Shown: positions 8,871 through 19,020 of the stretch, one piece after another
How positions within the stretch are numbered: the stretch's first letter is position 1
Layout: each line of letters starts with the position of its first letter
Assembly (NCBI GenBank): GCA_003129525.1
Contig: CP029329.1
Coordinates: 3,532,001 to 3,596,000 of the forward strand
Direction: 5' to 3'
DNA from: Clostridium beijerinckii
Lineage (GTDB): Bacteria; Bacillota; Clostridia; Clostridiales; Clostridiaceae
Length of the DNA: 64,000 bases
Made by a program: the position numbers and the translations under genes
Notes under the pieces: model-generated
Seen by the model: the letters and a program-made list of their open reading frames with translations, nothing else
The model's database searches: none
Told to the model about the DNA's origin: nothing

Positions 8871-9680
8871 TTAAATTTCTACATGTGATGCTTCAACTAC
8901 GGTCTCTATATCATCTCTTTTAAAATTACTTTCTTTATTTTTATCTTTTGTAAAATAAACTAAATATTCTCTATTACCTTCAGGTCCTTTAATAGGAGAA
9001 TATCCTACTCCAAGAACATTTAAATTTTGCTGTAGTAAAAAATCTATGATCCCATAAACTACTTCTTTATGTGTACTAATTTCTCTTACAACACCTTTTT
9101 TTCCTACCTTTTCACGTCCAGCTTCAAATTGTGGCTTTATAAGTGCTACAACTTCACCATTATCTTTCAAAAGATTTAAGGTTGCTGGCATTATCTTTTT
9201 TAAAGATATAAAAGATACATCTATAGATGCAAAATCTAAGGCTTCTCCTATTTCTTCTAAAGTAACATATCTTATATTTGTTCGTTCCATACAAACTACT
9301 CTTTCATCAGTTCTTAGCTTCCAAGCAAACTGTCCGTATCCTACATCAACTGAGAACACTTTAGATGCTTTGTTTTGAAGCATGCAATCTGTAAAGCCAC
9401 CTGTAGATGCACCTATGTCCATACAAACCTTATCTTCCAATGAAATATTATATGTTTTCATCGCTTTTTCTAATTTTAGACCACCGCGACTAACATATTT
9501 AAGAGTAGCACCTCTGTATTCTATATTCGCATTATAGCTTATTTTTTCTCCAGCTTTATCTACTTTTTGTCCATCAACATAAACTTTGCCTTCCATTATG
9601 CATGCTTTTGCTCTCTCTCTAGAAGTAATTATACCCTTTTCTACTAAAAGTAAATCAAGTCTTTCCTTTTTTTCTGCCAT
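8871..9680 (-). CDS. tlyA: TlyA-family rRNA 2'-O-methyltransferase
   Basis: Predicted 16S/23S rRNA cytidine-2'-O-methyltransferase or hemolysin-A-like protein. It has 269 aa. The N-terminal S4 RNA-binding domain (about 5-65: RLDLLLVEKGIITSRERAKA) is followed by an FtsJ-type Rossmann methyltransferase domain with the AdoMet-binding DIGASTGGFTDCML motif at about 88-101. A GGAGAAACAA sequence precedes the ATG. It sits 12 bases after dxs, as in many Firmicutes. Hemolytic activity is not implied by the sequence. Confidence 0.93.
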   Translation of the reverse strand: MAEKKERLDLLLVEKGIITSRERAKACIMEGKVYVDGQKVDKAGEKISYNANIEYRGATLKYVSRGGLKLEKAMKTYNISLEDKVCMDIGASTGGFTDCMLQNKASKVFSVDVGYGQFAWKLRTDERVVCMERTNIRYVTLEEIGEALDFASIDVSFISLKKIMPATLNLLKDNGEVVALIKPQFEAGREKVGKKGVVREISTHKEVVYGIIDFLLQQNLNVLGVGYSPIKGPEGNREYLVYFTKDKNKESNFKRDDIETVVEASHVEI

Positions 9681-9692
9681 TTGTTTCTCCTT

Positions 9693-11549
9693 TTAATCAT
9701 AAAGATTTATAACATCTTTACTTATGCTTTCACAATCTAGTTTATATGCCTTATATAAAGTGTCTACATTTCCTTGAGGGATAAATTCATCATTATATCC
9801 CAAAGATTTAATAGTTCCTTTATAATTTATTTCGCTTAAGTAATCCTTAATAGATGAATTAAGTCCACCCTTTAAAATATTATCTTCTATTGTTAAAATA
9901 TTATATCCTTCTTTTTTAATATTTTCTAGTAAATTTTTATCAATTGGTTTAATAAAGGTTGCATTAACTATAGTAGGATTTAATCCCTTTTCATATACTA
10001 TATCCTTTGCAAGCATTGCATGTTGTACCATTTTACCGGTTGCAATAATGCATACCTTTGAGCCTTTATTTATTACTTCCCATTTACCTTCTTCAACTTT
10101 TGTAATTGGAGACAAGGTATTTATTATATTACCGCCTCTTGGATATCTAATTGCAACTGGTGATTTTTTATTTATTGCCCACTTTAATAAAACTTCAACC
10201 TCTTCTAAACACTTTGGCGCAACTATATGTATATTAGGCATCATAGATAAATATGATAAATCATTAATACCTTGATGTGTTTCTCCATCTTCACCAACAA
10301 TTCCAGCTCTATCTATTGCAAATACTACGGGAAGATTTTGAAGACAAACATCATTTAACACTTGATCAAATGATCTCTGTAAAAATGTAGAATAAACTGC
10401 AAATACAGGTTTCAATCCATTACTTGCCATTCCAGCAGCTAGAGTAACTGCATGTTCTTCAGCTATTCCAACATCAAAAAATCGTTCTTTAAATTTTTCT
10501 GAAAAACACTTAAGACCTGTTCCATCAGGCATTGCAGCTGTAATAGCTACAATTTTATCATCTGTTTCACTAAGATTTATTAAGGCTTTTCCAAAAGCCT
10601 TTGAATAGCTATTCTTTGGTGATACATTTAATTCTCCACTTTCTAAATTAAAAGGACCTACTGCATGATATTTAGAAGGACTTTCTTCAGCCAATGCATG
10701 CCCCTTTCCTTTTTGAGTTAAAACATGTATTATAACTGGCCCTTCAATTTCCTTAACTTTTATAAACACATCCGTCATTGCATTTATATCGTGACCATCA
10801 ATGGGCCCAATATATTTAATTCCCATATTTTCAAAAAACATGGATGATACCACTAATTGCTTTAAGCTGTCTTTTACTTTTGATAACTTTCCTGCAATAT
10901 TCTTCCCCAAGTCTGATTGATTTAAGGAAGCTTGTATCTCCATTTTTAATTTATTATATCTAGGTTCCATTCTAAGTTTGTTTAAATATCTTGAAAGACT
11001 TCCAACATTTTTTGAAATTGACATTTGATTATCATTTAAAATAATAATCAGCTTGGTTTTTCTAAAACCCACATCATTTAGTGCTTCAAGAGCCATTCCA
11101 CCAGTTAATGCACCATCTCCTATTACAGAAATAACACTATATTTTTCTTTTTTTATATCTCTTGCCCTAGCAATTCCAAGTGCTGCTGATATAGATGTAC
11201 TGCTATGACCAGTATCAAAGCAATCATATTTACTTTCATTTCTCTTTGGAAATCCACTCATACCATTAAATTGTCTAAGTTTTTTAAAGCCCTCTTTTCT
11301 TCCAGTTAAAATTTTATAGACATAGCTTTGATGTCCTACGTCCCATACTATTTTATCTTTATCAAAGTTAAAAACTTTAAACAAACTTAAAGTAAGCTCA
11401 ACTACACCCAAATTAGAAGCTAAATGACCTCCTGTTTTAGAAACACTATCTATTAAAAATTCTCTAAGTTCATGACTTAAGACTTTATTATCATTTTCAT
11501 CAAGCTTTTTTATATCTTCTGGGAAATTTAATTTATCCAATAACTTCAT
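9693..11549 (-). CDS. dxs: 1-deoxy-D-xylulose-5-phosphate synthase
   Basis: Thiamine-diphosphate enzyme that joins pyruvate and glyceraldehyde-3-phosphate, the first step of the MEP isoprenoid pathway. It has 618 aa from the ATG at 11549; this start has an AAAAGGG site about 9 bases upstream, whereas the ATG three codons earlier overlaps that site. Visible landmarks are GDGALTGGMALEALND (thiamine-diphosphate binding), the GHDI motif and the transketolase-type pyrimidine and C-terminal domains. It is followed by tlyA and preceded by ispA at 18 bases, so isoprenoid precursor and prenyl chain synthesis are cotranscribed. Confidence 0.97.
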   Translation of the reverse strand: MKLLDKLNFPEDIKKLDENDNKVLSHELREFLIDSVSKTGGHLASNLGVVELTLSLFKVFNFDKDKIVWDVGHQSYVYKILTGRKEGFKKLRQFNGMSGFPKRNESKYDCFDTGHSSTSISAALGIARARDIKKEKYSVISVIGDGALTGGMALEALNDVGFRKTKLIIILNDNQMSISKNVGSLSRYLNKLRMEPRYNKLKMEIQASLNQSDLGKNIAGKLSKVKDSLKQLVVSSMFFENMGIKYIGPIDGHDINAMTDVFIKVKEIEGPVIIHVLTQKGKGHALAEESPSKYHAVGPFNLESGELNVSPKNSYSKAFGKALINLSETDDKIVAITAAMPDGTGLKCFSEKFKERFFDVGIAEEHAVTLAAGMASNGLKPVFAVYSTFLQRSFDQVLNDVCLQNLPVVFAIDRAGIVGEDGETHQGINDLSYLSMMPNIHIVAPKCLEEVEVLLKWAINKKSPVAIRYPRGGNIINTLSPITKVEEGKWEVINKGSKVCIIATGKMVQHAMLAKDIVYEKGLNPTIVNATFIKPIDKNLLENIKKEGYNILTIEDNILKGGLNSSIKDYLSEINYKGTIKSLGYNDEFIPQGNVDTLYKAYKLDCESISKDVINLYD

Positions 11550-11567
11550 AATAACCATTCCCTTTTG

Positions 11568-12437
11568 TTAATTTTCTCTATTTAAAAGAGTATATGTTAA
11601 TTCGACTAAGCATTCTGCATTAACCGTTAGTTCCCTAAGAATTTGAATACATTCTTCACTCAATGTATTGCATAATTCATTACATTTTTCTAATCCAAAA
11701 ACAGATATGAAATTAGTCTTATTATGATTTTCATCTGCATGGGTATTTTTACCTAAGATTTTAGTATCTCCAACCACATCTAATATGTCATCTTTTATTT
11801 GAAATACTAAACCTAATTTTTCTCCGTATTCTTTTAAAGCATTTAAATCACATTCTGGTGCATTAGCCAAAATTGCTCCTGCGAGTATCGATGCCTTAAT
11901 TAATTCTCCTGTTTTCTTTGAATGCATATATTGTAATTCATCTTTTGAAATTGTTTTACCTTCTGAAATAACGTCAACAACCTGACCGCCTATCATTCCT
12001 TCTGCACCAGAAGCAATTGCTATTTCATAAGCTGCTTTTAAAGAATTTTCTTTATTCTTCAATGCATAATCCATCATGATCATCATAGCTTCATTTAATA
12101 AGGCATCTCCTGCGAGGACTGCTATATTCTCTTGAAATTTAACATGATTTGTTGGTTTTCCTCTCCTTAAGTCATCATTGTCCATACAAGGAAGATCATC
12201 ATGAATCAAAGAATAAGTGTGAATCATTTCTATGGCAGCTGCCATTGGCATAACTTTTTTATAATCTTCTTTGTATATAAAATAAGATAGTGCAAGTAAT
12301 GTTGGACGAATTCTTTTTCCACCGATATTTAAACTATAACTACATGAATCATATATAATTCTATTATATCTCCCTTTTCCCTTAAAATAATTTTCTAAAT
12401 AATCATTAATATCTTGCTTTAAATTACTTATCTCCAT
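11568..12437 (-). CDS. ispA: Farnesyl/geranyl diphosphate synthase
   Basis: Trans-prenyltransferase that condenses IPP with allylic diphosphates. About 289 aa from the ATG at 12437. The two aspartate-rich motifs are present: [11 protein letters not shown] (first, with the short-chain spacing) and KDDILD (second). I prefer 12437 ([12 protein letters not shown]) to an upstream in-frame ATG at 12467, because the shorter form matches family length and overlaps xseB by only 14 bases; neither has a strong ribosome-binding site, so translational coupling to xseB is likely. Product chain length (C10, C15 or C20) cannot be fixed from sequence. Confidence 0.94.
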   Translation of the reverse strand: MEISNLKQDINDYLENYFKGKGRYNRIIYDSCSYSLNIGGKRIRPTLLALSYFIYKEDYKKVMPMAAAIEMIHTYSLIHDDLPCMDNDDLRRGKPTNHVKFQENIAVLAGDALLNEAMMIMMDYALKNKENSLKAAYEIAIASGAEGMIGGQVVDVISEGKTISKDELQYMHSKKTGELIKASILAGAILANAPECDLNALKEYGEKLGLVFQIKDDILDVVGDTKILGKNTHADENHNKTNFISVFGLEKCNELCNTLSEECIQILRELTVNAECLVELTYTLLNREN

Positions 12438-12648
12438 AACTTTCAATAAACTCCACTTCTTTTTCATCTTTAATTATAGAAATTTTTGCTTCATATGAAT
12501 CTAAAATCTTATAAATCTTATTTACAAGTTTAACTCCATCTTCATAGGATTTCATAGAATCTTCAAGGTTTAACTCATCTATTTCTAAATTGCTTAATAT
12601 ATCTTGAAGCTTAGTTAACATTTCTTCATAACTTTCTTTTTTAGCCAT
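12424..12648 (-). CDS. xseB: Exodeoxyribonuclease VII small subunit
   Basis: A 74-aa helical-hairpin subunit that packs in several copies on XseA to form exonuclease VII, which digests single-stranded DNA. The family core [17 protein letters not shown] and the [12 protein letters not shown] helix are both recognisable. Its stop overlaps the ispA start by 14 bases; xseA lies 60 bases upstream, with a palindromic repeat element between them. Confidence 0.94.
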   Translation of the reverse strand: MAKKESYEEMLTKLQDILSNLEIDELNLEDSMKSYEDGVKLVNKIYKILDSYEAKISIIKDEKEVEFIESYGDK

Positions 12649-12667
12649 TTCTTTAACTCCTTATTAG

Positions 12668-12722
12668 GGCACATTCAAAAAAATAATAAGTCAATATGCA
12701 AGTCTATTTTATTTCACGTGCC
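12668..12722. repeat. Short palindromic repeat, copy A
   Basis: GGCAC (12668-12672) and GTGCC (12718-12722) bound a 55-bp imperfect palindrome whose arms read roughly GGCACrTkmAAwAAAATAr. The core AAAATAATAAGTCAATATGC recurs near 44.7, 47.2 (two copies) and 52.8 kb. It lies between xseA and xseB and overlaps the xseA 3' end, supplying the last four codons (R-H-V-K) and the stop. Confidence 0.6.
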
Positions 12723-13917
12723 TTGATGGTACAAAATTTCCTTCTACATTCCCATCTTTAAGACAAATCTTTAAATTTATTGTTTCCTTCAATTGTTCTT
12801 TTGATGTAATTAGATTCTTTTCATTGTCCTCAATTATAGCATATCCTTTTGATATAACCTTAATTGGATTATGAGCCGAGAGTAAATTATTGAAATTTTC
12901 TATTTGATCTTTTTCTCTTCTAATTTTAGTTTTTATTGCGAAATTTAATCTATCCTTTAATTTATCTAATTCTAAATATGAATTGGATATTTTAGCTATT
13001 GGAGAATGAATATTTAATATCCTTTCAGCTCCAGCTAAATTGCTTTTACACATTTTTATTTTGTCTTCCATTTTTATATCTAATATCCTAGAGATATCAT
13101 AAATTTTAGATTCTATATCTCTGCTTAATGGAACTGCTATTTCAGCACCTTGCGATGGAGTTGCTGCTCTAACATCTGCAGCAAAATCTGAAATAGTAAA
13201 ATCTATTTCATGGCCTACTGCCGAAATTATAGGTATCTTTGAATTAAAAATAGCTTTAGCTAATTCTTCCTCATTAAAATTCCATAATTCTTCTATAGAT
13301 CCGCCACCTCTACCTATTATTATTATATCTACAGACTTCGTTTTGTTGAAATAATTAATACCCTTAATTATCTCTTTATAGGCACCTATTCCTTGCACCT
13401 TAGCTGGATATAATATTAAATCAACCAAAGTACTTCTTCTAGTTGAAACATTTATAATATCTTTAATTGCTGCTCCAGTAGGTGATGTTATGATTCCTAT
13501 CTTTTCTGGATACTTAGGTAATGGTTTTTTATTTGCCTCATCAAAATATCCTGCTTTAGACAATTTTTCTTTAAGCTTTTCAAATTTAATAAACAAATCT
13601 CCGAGACCTTCTTTTTTTATTTCATCACAATAAAGTTGAAAACTTCCAGTTGCAGGGTATACAGATGCTCTCCCCTTAATTACAACTTCCATTCCGTCTT
13701 CCAATATAAAGTCTAGTAAAACTGCATTCCCTTTAAACATAACGCAGTTTACTTTTCCATTGCTATCCTTAAGAGTGAAATAAATATGTCCACTGCCATG
13801 ATATTTCAAATTAGAAATCTCCCCTTTTACAGAGAGATTGCTTAAAATAAAGTCATTGTCTAACATTCTTTTTATGTAATTAGTAACTTCAGAAACACTT
13901 AACGTCTTAATATTCAT
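12709..13917 (-). CDS. xseA: Exodeoxyribonuclease VII large subunit
   Basis: Catalytic subunit of exonuclease VII. It has 402 aa: an N-terminal OB fold (about 5-100: [35 protein letters not shown]), the central nuclease domain with the conserved GRGGGS and AVGHE(I)D motifs, and a C-terminal coiled-coil region that binds XseB. The start overlaps the folD stop by 11 bases. The final residues and stop are encoded by the edge of a palindromic repeat (12668-12722), so the C-terminus may differ from relatives. Confidence 0.96.
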   Translation of the reverse strand: MNIKTLSVSEVTNYIKRMLDNDFILSNLSVKGEISNLKYHGSGHIYFTLKDSNGKVNCVMFKGNAVLLDFILEDGMEVVIKGRASVYPATGSFQLYCDEIKKEGLGDLFIKFEKLKEKLSKAGYFDEANKKPLPKYPEKIGIITSPTGAAIKDIINVSTRRSTLVDLILYPAKVQGIGAYKEIIKGINYFNKTKSVDIIIIGRGGGSIEELWNFNEEELAKAIFNSKIPIISAVGHEIDFTISDFAADVRAATPSQGAEIAVPLSRDIESKIYDISRILDIKMEDKIKMCKSNLAGAERILNIHSPIAKISNSYLELDKLKDRLNFAIKTKIRREKDQIENFNNLLSAHNPIKVISKGYAIIEDNEKNLITSKEQLKETINLKICLKDGNVEGNFVPSRHVK

Positions 13918-14755
13918 CTTCTGCTAAAGCCTCACATGCGTTTTTTATTAAAAGAGTTGTTGTAAGTGCACCTACTCCACCTGGAACTGGAGTTAAGAAT
14001 TTGCATTTATCTATAACTTTATCAAAATCCACATCACCAGTTATTTTCCCTTCAAAAGATGATGTTCCTACATCAATTACTATAGCATTTTCATTTACAT
14101 ACGTTTCATCAATATATTTTGGTCTTCCAATAGCAACTACTAATATCTCTGCTCCCATGCAAACTTCTTTTAAATTCTTTGTTTTAGAGTGACATATTGT
14201 AACTGTAGCATTTTCATTTAGTAAAAGTTGTGCTACTGGCTTTCCAACTATATTGCTTCTTCCAAGAATCACTATATTTTTGCCCGCAATGTCTACATTT
14301 AAACTTTTTATTAAAGTAACTACAGAATTTGGAGTACAAGGTAAAAATTCTGGTTCACCCATATAAAGCTTACCTTGACTTTCAAATGTAAGACAATCAA
14401 TATCCTTACTTGGAGATATTTCTTTAATTATTTTCTTTTCATCAAAATTACTTGGAAGTGGTAATTGCAAAATAATTCCCTGAACATCATTGTCTTCATT
14501 TAATTTATGTATTTCAGATATTACATCTTCATCCTTTGAAGTTTCAGGTAAAGTCACTTTTAAAAATCCTGCTCCAAGAGACACTGCAACCTTTTCTTGA
14601 CTTGCCATGTAATAAATAGATCCACCATCATTTCCAACTAATATAGATGCAATTTTAGGAATTTTAAGATTATTTTCTTTTCTATCATCAATAAATCTTT
14701 TGATATCCTCTTTTACCTTTAATGCAACTTCTTTACCATTTATAATTTGGCCCAT
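13907..14755 (-). CDS. folD: Bifunctional methylene-THF dehydrogenase/cyclohydrolase
   Basis: Interconverts 5,10-methylene-, methenyl- and 10-formyl-tetrahydrofolate. It has 282 aa. The catalytic YxxxK-type segment is present ([10 protein letters not shown], Lys about residue 55), as are the LPLP and PGGVG(A)LTT motifs and the Rossmann segment [12 protein letters not shown]. It overlaps xseA by 11 bases, indicating cotranscription. A MITE-like repeat separates it from nusB. Confidence 0.97.
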   Translation of the reverse strand: MGQIINGKEVALKVKEDIKRFIDDRKENNLKIPKIASILVGNDGGSIYYMASQEKVAVSLGAGFLKVTLPETSKDEDVISEIHKLNEDNDVQGIILQLPLPSNFDEKKIIKEISPSKDIDCLTFESQGKLYMGEPEFLPCTPNSVVTLIKSLNVDIAGKNIVILGRSNIVGKPVAQLLLNENATVTICHSKTKNLKEVCMGAEILVVAIGRPKYIDETYVNENAIVIDVGTSSFEGKITGDVDFDKVIDKCKFLTPVPGGVGALTTTLLIKNACEALAEDEY

Positions 14756-14780
14756 TATAATGCATACCTACTTTCATTTT

Positions 14781-14920
14781 CAATGCACAATTCACAATAA
14801 ATTATAGTACAATTTCCATCGAAAATCGAATCATTATTATATCTAGAAATACCTTAGCATTTCTTATTCATTTTAATTATTTCAAATCCCTTCAGGGGTT
14901 TGCTCCTTCATTGTGCATTG
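14781..14920. repeat. MITE-like element, copy 1 (folD-nusB gap)
   Basis: CAATGCACAATT (14781-14792) and CATTGTGCATTG (14909-14920) are near-perfect terminal inverted repeats around 140 bp. The interior shares AATTTCC, AAATACCTT(A/G)GCATTT, AATTATTTCAA(A/G)TCC and GTTCCTT-type blocks with the element at 48728-48900, in the same orientation. There is no coding capacity. It fills the intergenic gap and could only move with help from a transposase in trans. Confidence 0.55.
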
Positions 14921-14929
14921 TTAATTTAA

Positions 14930-15331
14930 TTAAATTTCTTTGATTTTATCTAGAACTCCATTAATAAAGCTTACACTTTTTTCATCTGAATATCTTCTTG
15001 TAATTTCTAAAGCTTCGTTAATTACAACAGCTCTTGGAACTTGTTCATCATATAATAGTTCATATGTTGCAAGTCTTAATATACTTAAATTCACCTTAGA
15101 TATTCTATCTAGTTTCCAATTATGTAAATTTTCTGAAATAACTGTATCAATTGCTTCTTTGTTATTTTCTATTCCAATTAATGCTTGCTTAACAAATGTC
15201 AAATCAATTTCTTTTATATCTTCTTCGTAATTGTCTACAAATCCTTCTATTGCCTCTTCAATTGTATCCTTGCTTAAAGTCATACCAAATAATAACTCCA
15301 TAGTTTTGTCCCTTGATAATTTTCTATTCAT
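14930..15331 (-). CDS. nusB: Transcription antitermination factor NusB
   Basis: All-helical protein that, with NusE (S10), promotes antitermination on rRNA operons. It has 133 aa, standard length. The conserved C-terminal block [20 protein letters not shown] and the following [27 protein letters not shown] are diagnostic. It lies downstream of the asp23 gene, which ends in its own terminator, and upstream of folD, a common clostridial order. Confidence 0.97.
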   Translation of the reverse strand: MNRKLSRDKTMELLFGMTLSKDTIEEAIEGFVDNYEEDIKEIDLTFVKQALIGIENNKEAIDTVISENLHNWKLDRISKVNLSILRLATYELLYDEQVPRAVVINEALEITRRYSDEKSVSFINGVLDKIKEI

Positions 15332-15421
15332 ATAGTCCTCCTAAATTTGTGTCATAATTAATTATGTACATTTATCATTATATACACTTTTTTTTCTTTT
15401 AAACCAATTCTCACATAGAAA

Positions 15422-15446
15422 CACCCTCTGAAAGCTTCAGAGGGTG
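15422..15446 (-). terminator. Terminator downstream of the asp23-family gene
   Basis: A perfect 11-bp stem CACCCTCTGAA (15422-15432) with its complement (15436-15446) and a 3-base loop, 10 bases after the stop. The T-tract that follows is short, so read-through into nusB is possible. Confidence 0.65.
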
Positions 15447-15455
15447 AAAATCAAA

Positions 15456-15836
15456 CTAGTTAGATTCACTTTCTTCCTTTTTGGGCAAGTAAATATTTTG
15501 AACATAAATGTTAACAGCTTCTACATATAACCCAGTCATAGCTTCTACAGTTTTTTTAACATTATCTTGGACCTGTGCTACAACATCCATTATTTTCATT
15601 CCATACTCCACTGATACATTCATATCTATTATTGCTTTATCTTCTTCTAGTGTTACTTTACTCGCTTTAGCAGTGCTTTTCTTACCTTTAAATATGTTTG
15701 TTAAATTGCTTGCAACACCCATTTGACCATCTAAAATCCCATCAATTTCTTGAGCAGCAATTCCAGCAATAACGCTTACTACTTCATCAGAAATTTTAAC
15801 TACTCCAATATTCTCTTCTCTAACTAAATCTTCCAT
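15456..15836 (-). CDS. Asp23/Gls24-family envelope-stress protein
   Basis: A 126-aa member of the Asp23 family (AmaP/Asp23-like, B. subtilis YqhY type), membrane-associated proteins linked to cell-envelope stress and to acetyl-CoA carboxylase balance. The family core is visible: VVKISDEVVSVIAGIAAQEIDGI and VSVEYGMKIMDVVAQVQDNVK. Start at 15836 was chosen because AGGAGG lies 9 bases before it; an 18-codon in-frame extension upstream lacks such a site. It sits between spoIIIAH and nusB, the usual place in clostridia. Confidence 0.9.
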   Translation of the reverse strand: MEDLVREENIGVVKISDEVVSVIAGIAAQEIDGILDGQMGVASNLTNIFKGKKSTAKASKVTLEEDKAIIDMNVSVEYGMKIMDVVAQVQDNVKKTVEAMTGLYVEAVNIYVQNIYLPKKEESESN

Positions 15837-15936
15837 GTTACTTACCCTCCTAGGTTTTGTAATAACAAAACATGTTAATCTTATGTTCATTATATCAAAT
15901 ATAATTTAACATTACAATTATATTATGGTTTTTCTA

Positions 15937-16449
15937 CTATTTTTGAACTTCTATTATTATATCTTTTATTTTTGATACATCTTGAACTAGTTCTTGTATT
16001 GCTACAGTTTCATTTTCTTGAAGCTCAGTTGCTGATTTGACTATAACTGTTGCTTTATTTGAATCTAATCTGCATAAAGCATCTTCATACCCTTTGTTTT
16101 TAATACTAAGTTCAATTCTTCCTTCATTATCCTTAGCCATAGTTTTTTGAGTTAATTCAGTTGTTGCTACATCCTTTTGTTCTTTTGATGTATTGGCATC
16201 TGAAATTATAGAATTTAAAGTTTGAATTGTTGCTGAATCCTGTTGTTCTCTTGTACTTCTTGAATTATAAAAATAATTTTGTTGATTTAGGGCTTCTGTA
16301 TCTTGATCATTTACTTTTTCAGTAGATAAAACTTGGCTTAAATCTGTTGGATCATTTAACCCTCCATTATTAAGTTTTGCAGCTAGCACTCCTACACATA
16401 ATATTAATGCTAACAATGTAAAAATAATACCACATTGTTTCTTTGTCAT
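15937..16449 (-). CDS. spoIIIAH: Stage III sporulation protein AH
   Basis: Mother-cell membrane protein whose outer domain binds forespore SpoIIQ to build the zipper and channel between the two cells. It has 170 aa: a transmembrane helix at about 5-24, a polar linker, then the YscJ/FliF-like ring-building domain in the last 100 residues. Last gene of the spoIIIA operon; the next gene (asp23) is 100 bases away with its own ribosome-binding site. Confidence 0.93.
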   Translation of the reverse strand: MTKKQCGIIFTLLALILCVGVLAAKLNNGGLNDPTDLSQVLSTEKVNDQDTEALNQQNYFYNSRSTREQQDSATIQTLNSIISDANTSKEQKDVATTELTQKTMAKDNEGRIELSIKNKGYEDALCRLDSNKATVIVKSATELQENETVAIQELVQDVSKIKDIIIEVQK

Positions 16450-16488
16450 AATAAAATTCCCCCAATCCTTTTTTTATAAAATTATATG

Positions 16489-17100
16489 CTATTTCTTCAT
16501 ACTATATACATTAACCTTATCTAAACTTAAGTTATATAGTTTAGATACTGCTTGTTCAATTTCATATTTTGTCTTACTATTTGAAGCACCTTCTGCCAGT
16601 ATTATAACACCATTAATTTTCGGCTTATATGTGGTTAATATAAACGGCTCATTATTTCCATCCGATGTTGTCATTACAATAGTTGACCCATCTGTATTTT
16701 GATTGTTTACTCGTTTTCCACCTTGATTATCAGTTTCTTCAGTAGTTGATTTTTGCGTATTTTTATCATAAGCAGGTACTTTTTGCTCTCCATTTTCAAA
16801 AGACATCATTACTTCAACGTCACCAACTCCATTCATTTTTTTTAATATATTTTGTAAATCTGTTTTTTGCATTTCTTCATAACTTTTTTCATCTGTTTTA
16901 TTAGTAATTAATGTATTATTTACATTTTCTGCAGTATTTGATGATGATAACTTATTATTGCTTAGAGTTTTACTGCTTGGTAATAATACATTCATAGCAA
17001 TTAAAATAAATCCCAAAACTATACATACAACTATCAAATTACGCAGTTGCTTTTGAGCTAATATCTTCTTAATCTCTTTTATAATTTTGTCTTTATCCAT
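16489..17100 (-). CDS. spoIIIAG: Stage III sporulation protein AG
   Basis: Ring-forming component of the SpoIIIA-SpoIIQ channel. It has 203 aa with one membrane helix (about 18-38) and an extracellular domain; the conserved block NGVGDVEVMMSFENGEQ and the C-terminal YEIEQAVSKLYNLSLDKVNV stretch are typical. It lies 13 bases after spoIIIAF and is cotranscribed. Confidence 0.94.
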   Translation of the reverse strand: MDKDKIIKEIKKILAQKQLRNLIVVCIVLGFILIAMNVLLPSSKTLSNNKLSSSNTAENVNNTLITNKTDEKSYEEMQKTDLQNILKKMNGVGDVEVMMSFENGEQKVPAYDKNTQKSTTEETDNQGGKRVNNQNTDGSTIVMTTSDGNNEPFILTTYKPKINGVIILAEGASNSKTKYEIEQAVSKLYNLSLDKVNVYSMKK

Positions 17101-17113
17101 ACATTTATACCTC

Positions 17114-17719
17114 CTATTCTTCTAATTTATATACTTCTATTTTCTCCTTTGGGATATTTAATTCGCTAGATGCATAATTAATTATTTCTGTATATTCTTT
17201 ATTTTCTTCATTTGTATTATTTTTTACCTCCTTGTTAATCGATATCTTTTTTATCTTATTTATTTTATTTTCACCTACACCTATCTTTAGCTTTTTTACA
17301 TTTAAAGTTATGTTGGTAAAATCTACATCACAGTCAATTTCACATTTAAATGACCTATCCCTATATTTATCTTTAAGCAAATTGACACAATTTTTATTGA
17401 AATTTGTTACAAATGCTTTTTTTCTGGCATCTCCTCTATCTTCACCATTTTTTAATGTATTTGTGTTGTCATAATTAACTTTTTTTTCATTTTGGGAGAA
17501 TACCGCTTCATAGCTTTGAATTCCCTCTGCAACACTTTTTTCTCCATTTGATATAAATTGTAAAATTGGATTTAAAATTACAGTTACTAATATTAATCCC
17601 AAAATAAATTGAATATATTTTTTCATTTTATTGTTAGGCGATATAAGCTCTATTGCACTTATAAATATAAGTATAGTAACAAGTGTTATTACAATATTCC
17701 TTAAAGTCTCAATAAACAT
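17114..17719 (-). CDS. spoIIIAF: Stage III sporulation protein AF
   Basis: Membrane subunit of the sporulation feeding channel. It has 201 aa with two N-terminal hydrophobic helices (about 8-25 and 34-53) and an outer ring-building domain. The segment ISPNNKMKKYIQFILGLILV is characteristic. It lies 9 bases from spoIIIAE. Confidence 0.92.
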   Translation of the reverse strand: MFIETLRNIVITLVTILIFISAIELISPNNKMKKYIQFILGLILVTVILNPILQFISNGEKSVAEGIQSYEAVFSQNEKKVNYDNTNTLKNGEDRGDARKKAFVTNFNKNCVNLLKDKYRDRSFKCEIDCDVDFTNITLNVKKLKIGVGENKINKIKKISINKEVKNNTNEENKEYTEIINYASSELNIPKEKIEVYKLEE

Positions 17720-17728
17720 AATGCTTCC

Positions 17729-19012
17729 TTATCCTCCAAGAACAAATCTTCCTGATGATGCCATAATACCGATTAATATAAAAAACATTAAACTTACAGT
17801 TAAAACACATGATGTTATTAATACCATAGACTTTCCTGCTGCTTCTAAGGATTTTGTTATCCTTGAATCGCTTATGGGTTCAACCAATGCTGCTGATAAT
17901 TTATATATAAATGTTATAAGTATAAGCTTAATAAGTGGATGTAAAAGAATTATAATAATTACAACTAATCCTATGGAACTTATTGCATTTTTTATTATGA
18001 GTGAATACCCTGCAACTGATGTAATTGCATCTGAAAATGTTTTTCCTACTATTGGAATAAAATTATCTACTGCAAATTTTGCTGTTTTAAGGGTTACTGC
18101 GTCAATGGTTGTTGACGTAATTCCACGAATTGTTAAAAGTCCTATAAAGACTGTTATCATAATGCCCTGAAACCATATAGTACATTGTTTAAATAAGTTA
18201 CATAAATTTGTTATTTTATGCTCTGTAGAAAGATTATTCGCAAATTCTAATGCAAATCCCATTAGTATCATTGGAATTATAATATTTGAATAAATTTTTG
18301 GTATAAATACAACTGCTCCCAGTACAATTGGATCCAAAGTGGCAGCCGATGTAAATCCTCCCGAAAGAGAAATCATCGTCACAAGTATTGGGAGCAAAGC
18401 ACTCATAAAGTCAGATATATTAGTTATCACTTCCTTCGCTACTGAAATAGAAATTATAAAACTTTTTGATAGTACCATTATGATTAATGCATAGCAAGCA
18501 TAAAAGGCAACTTGTGAGATGCTTTCATCTGAAAATGCATCTTGAAGATTTTTTAAAAGTGAACATATTATTGATATTGTAACTATTGATATTGCAAGTT
18601 TAAAAACACTGTTAACCTCTTTGAAGACAATGCTTAAAACTGCATTTAGAATTGTATTAACAGAGAGATTCCCTTTTCCTTCTTGAATATATGTTTTTAT
18701 ATATTCCGCTGGATCTAAATTATCCATAAGTTCCACATCTGTTTTCATTTTATTTATATATTGATATAAAACATTGATTTCTTCTTTTGCGCTTCCACCT
18801 ACGTCATCTATATTAACTTCATTTTCTAGAGATTGTTTGCCTTCGACTTTGTTGCTTGTATTATCAATTGTATCTATATTTTTTTTATTATTAATTTCTG
18901 CAGCATAAACTTCGTTTAATTTTAAAAATACGCAACTTGGAATTATCGATATAATCATATTAATTGTAAGACTAACCATTAATATGATTGTTACTCTTTT
19001 TATCATCTTCAT
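17729..19012 (-). CDS. spoIIIAE: Stage III sporulation protein AE
   Basis: Polytopic membrane protein of the SpoIIIA complex. It has 427 aa with a signal-like N-terminus, a charged region around residues 40-110, then about seven or eight membrane helices. The conserved VLPIL-type segment appears as LLPILVTMISLSGG. It overlaps nothing and follows spoIIIAD by 8 bases. The long plus-strand frame across its 3' part is a shadow. Confidence 0.95.
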   Translation of the reverse strand: MKMIKRVTIILMVSLTINMIISIIPSCVFLKLNEVYAAEINNKKNIDTIDNTSNKVEGKQSLENEVNIDDVGGSAKEEINVLYQYINKMKTDVELMDNLDPAEYIKTYIQEGKGNLSVNTILNAVLSIVFKEVNSVFKLAISIVTISIICSLLKNLQDAFSDESISQVAFYACYALIIMVLSKSFIISISVAKEVITNISDFMSALLPILVTMISLSGGFTSAATLDPIVLGAVVFIPKIYSNIIIPMILMGFALEFANNLSTEHKITNLCNLFKQCTIWFQGIMITVFIGLLTIRGITSTTIDAVTLKTAKFAVDNFIPIVGKTFSDAITSVAGYSLIIKNAISSIGLVVIIIILLHPLIKLILITFIYKLSAALVEPISDSRITKSLEAAGKSMVLITSCVLTVSLMFFILIGIMASSGRFVLGG

Positions 19013-19020
19013 AATAACAC

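Noticed and set aside
8250..8888. 212-codon plus-strand open frame
   Set aside because: It is exactly antisense to nadK, has no ribosome-binding site and a composition that mirrors the real gene.
17631..18170. 179-codon plus-strand frame across spoIIIAE and spoIIIAF
   Set aside because: Antisense to well-recognised sporulation genes; no start signal.
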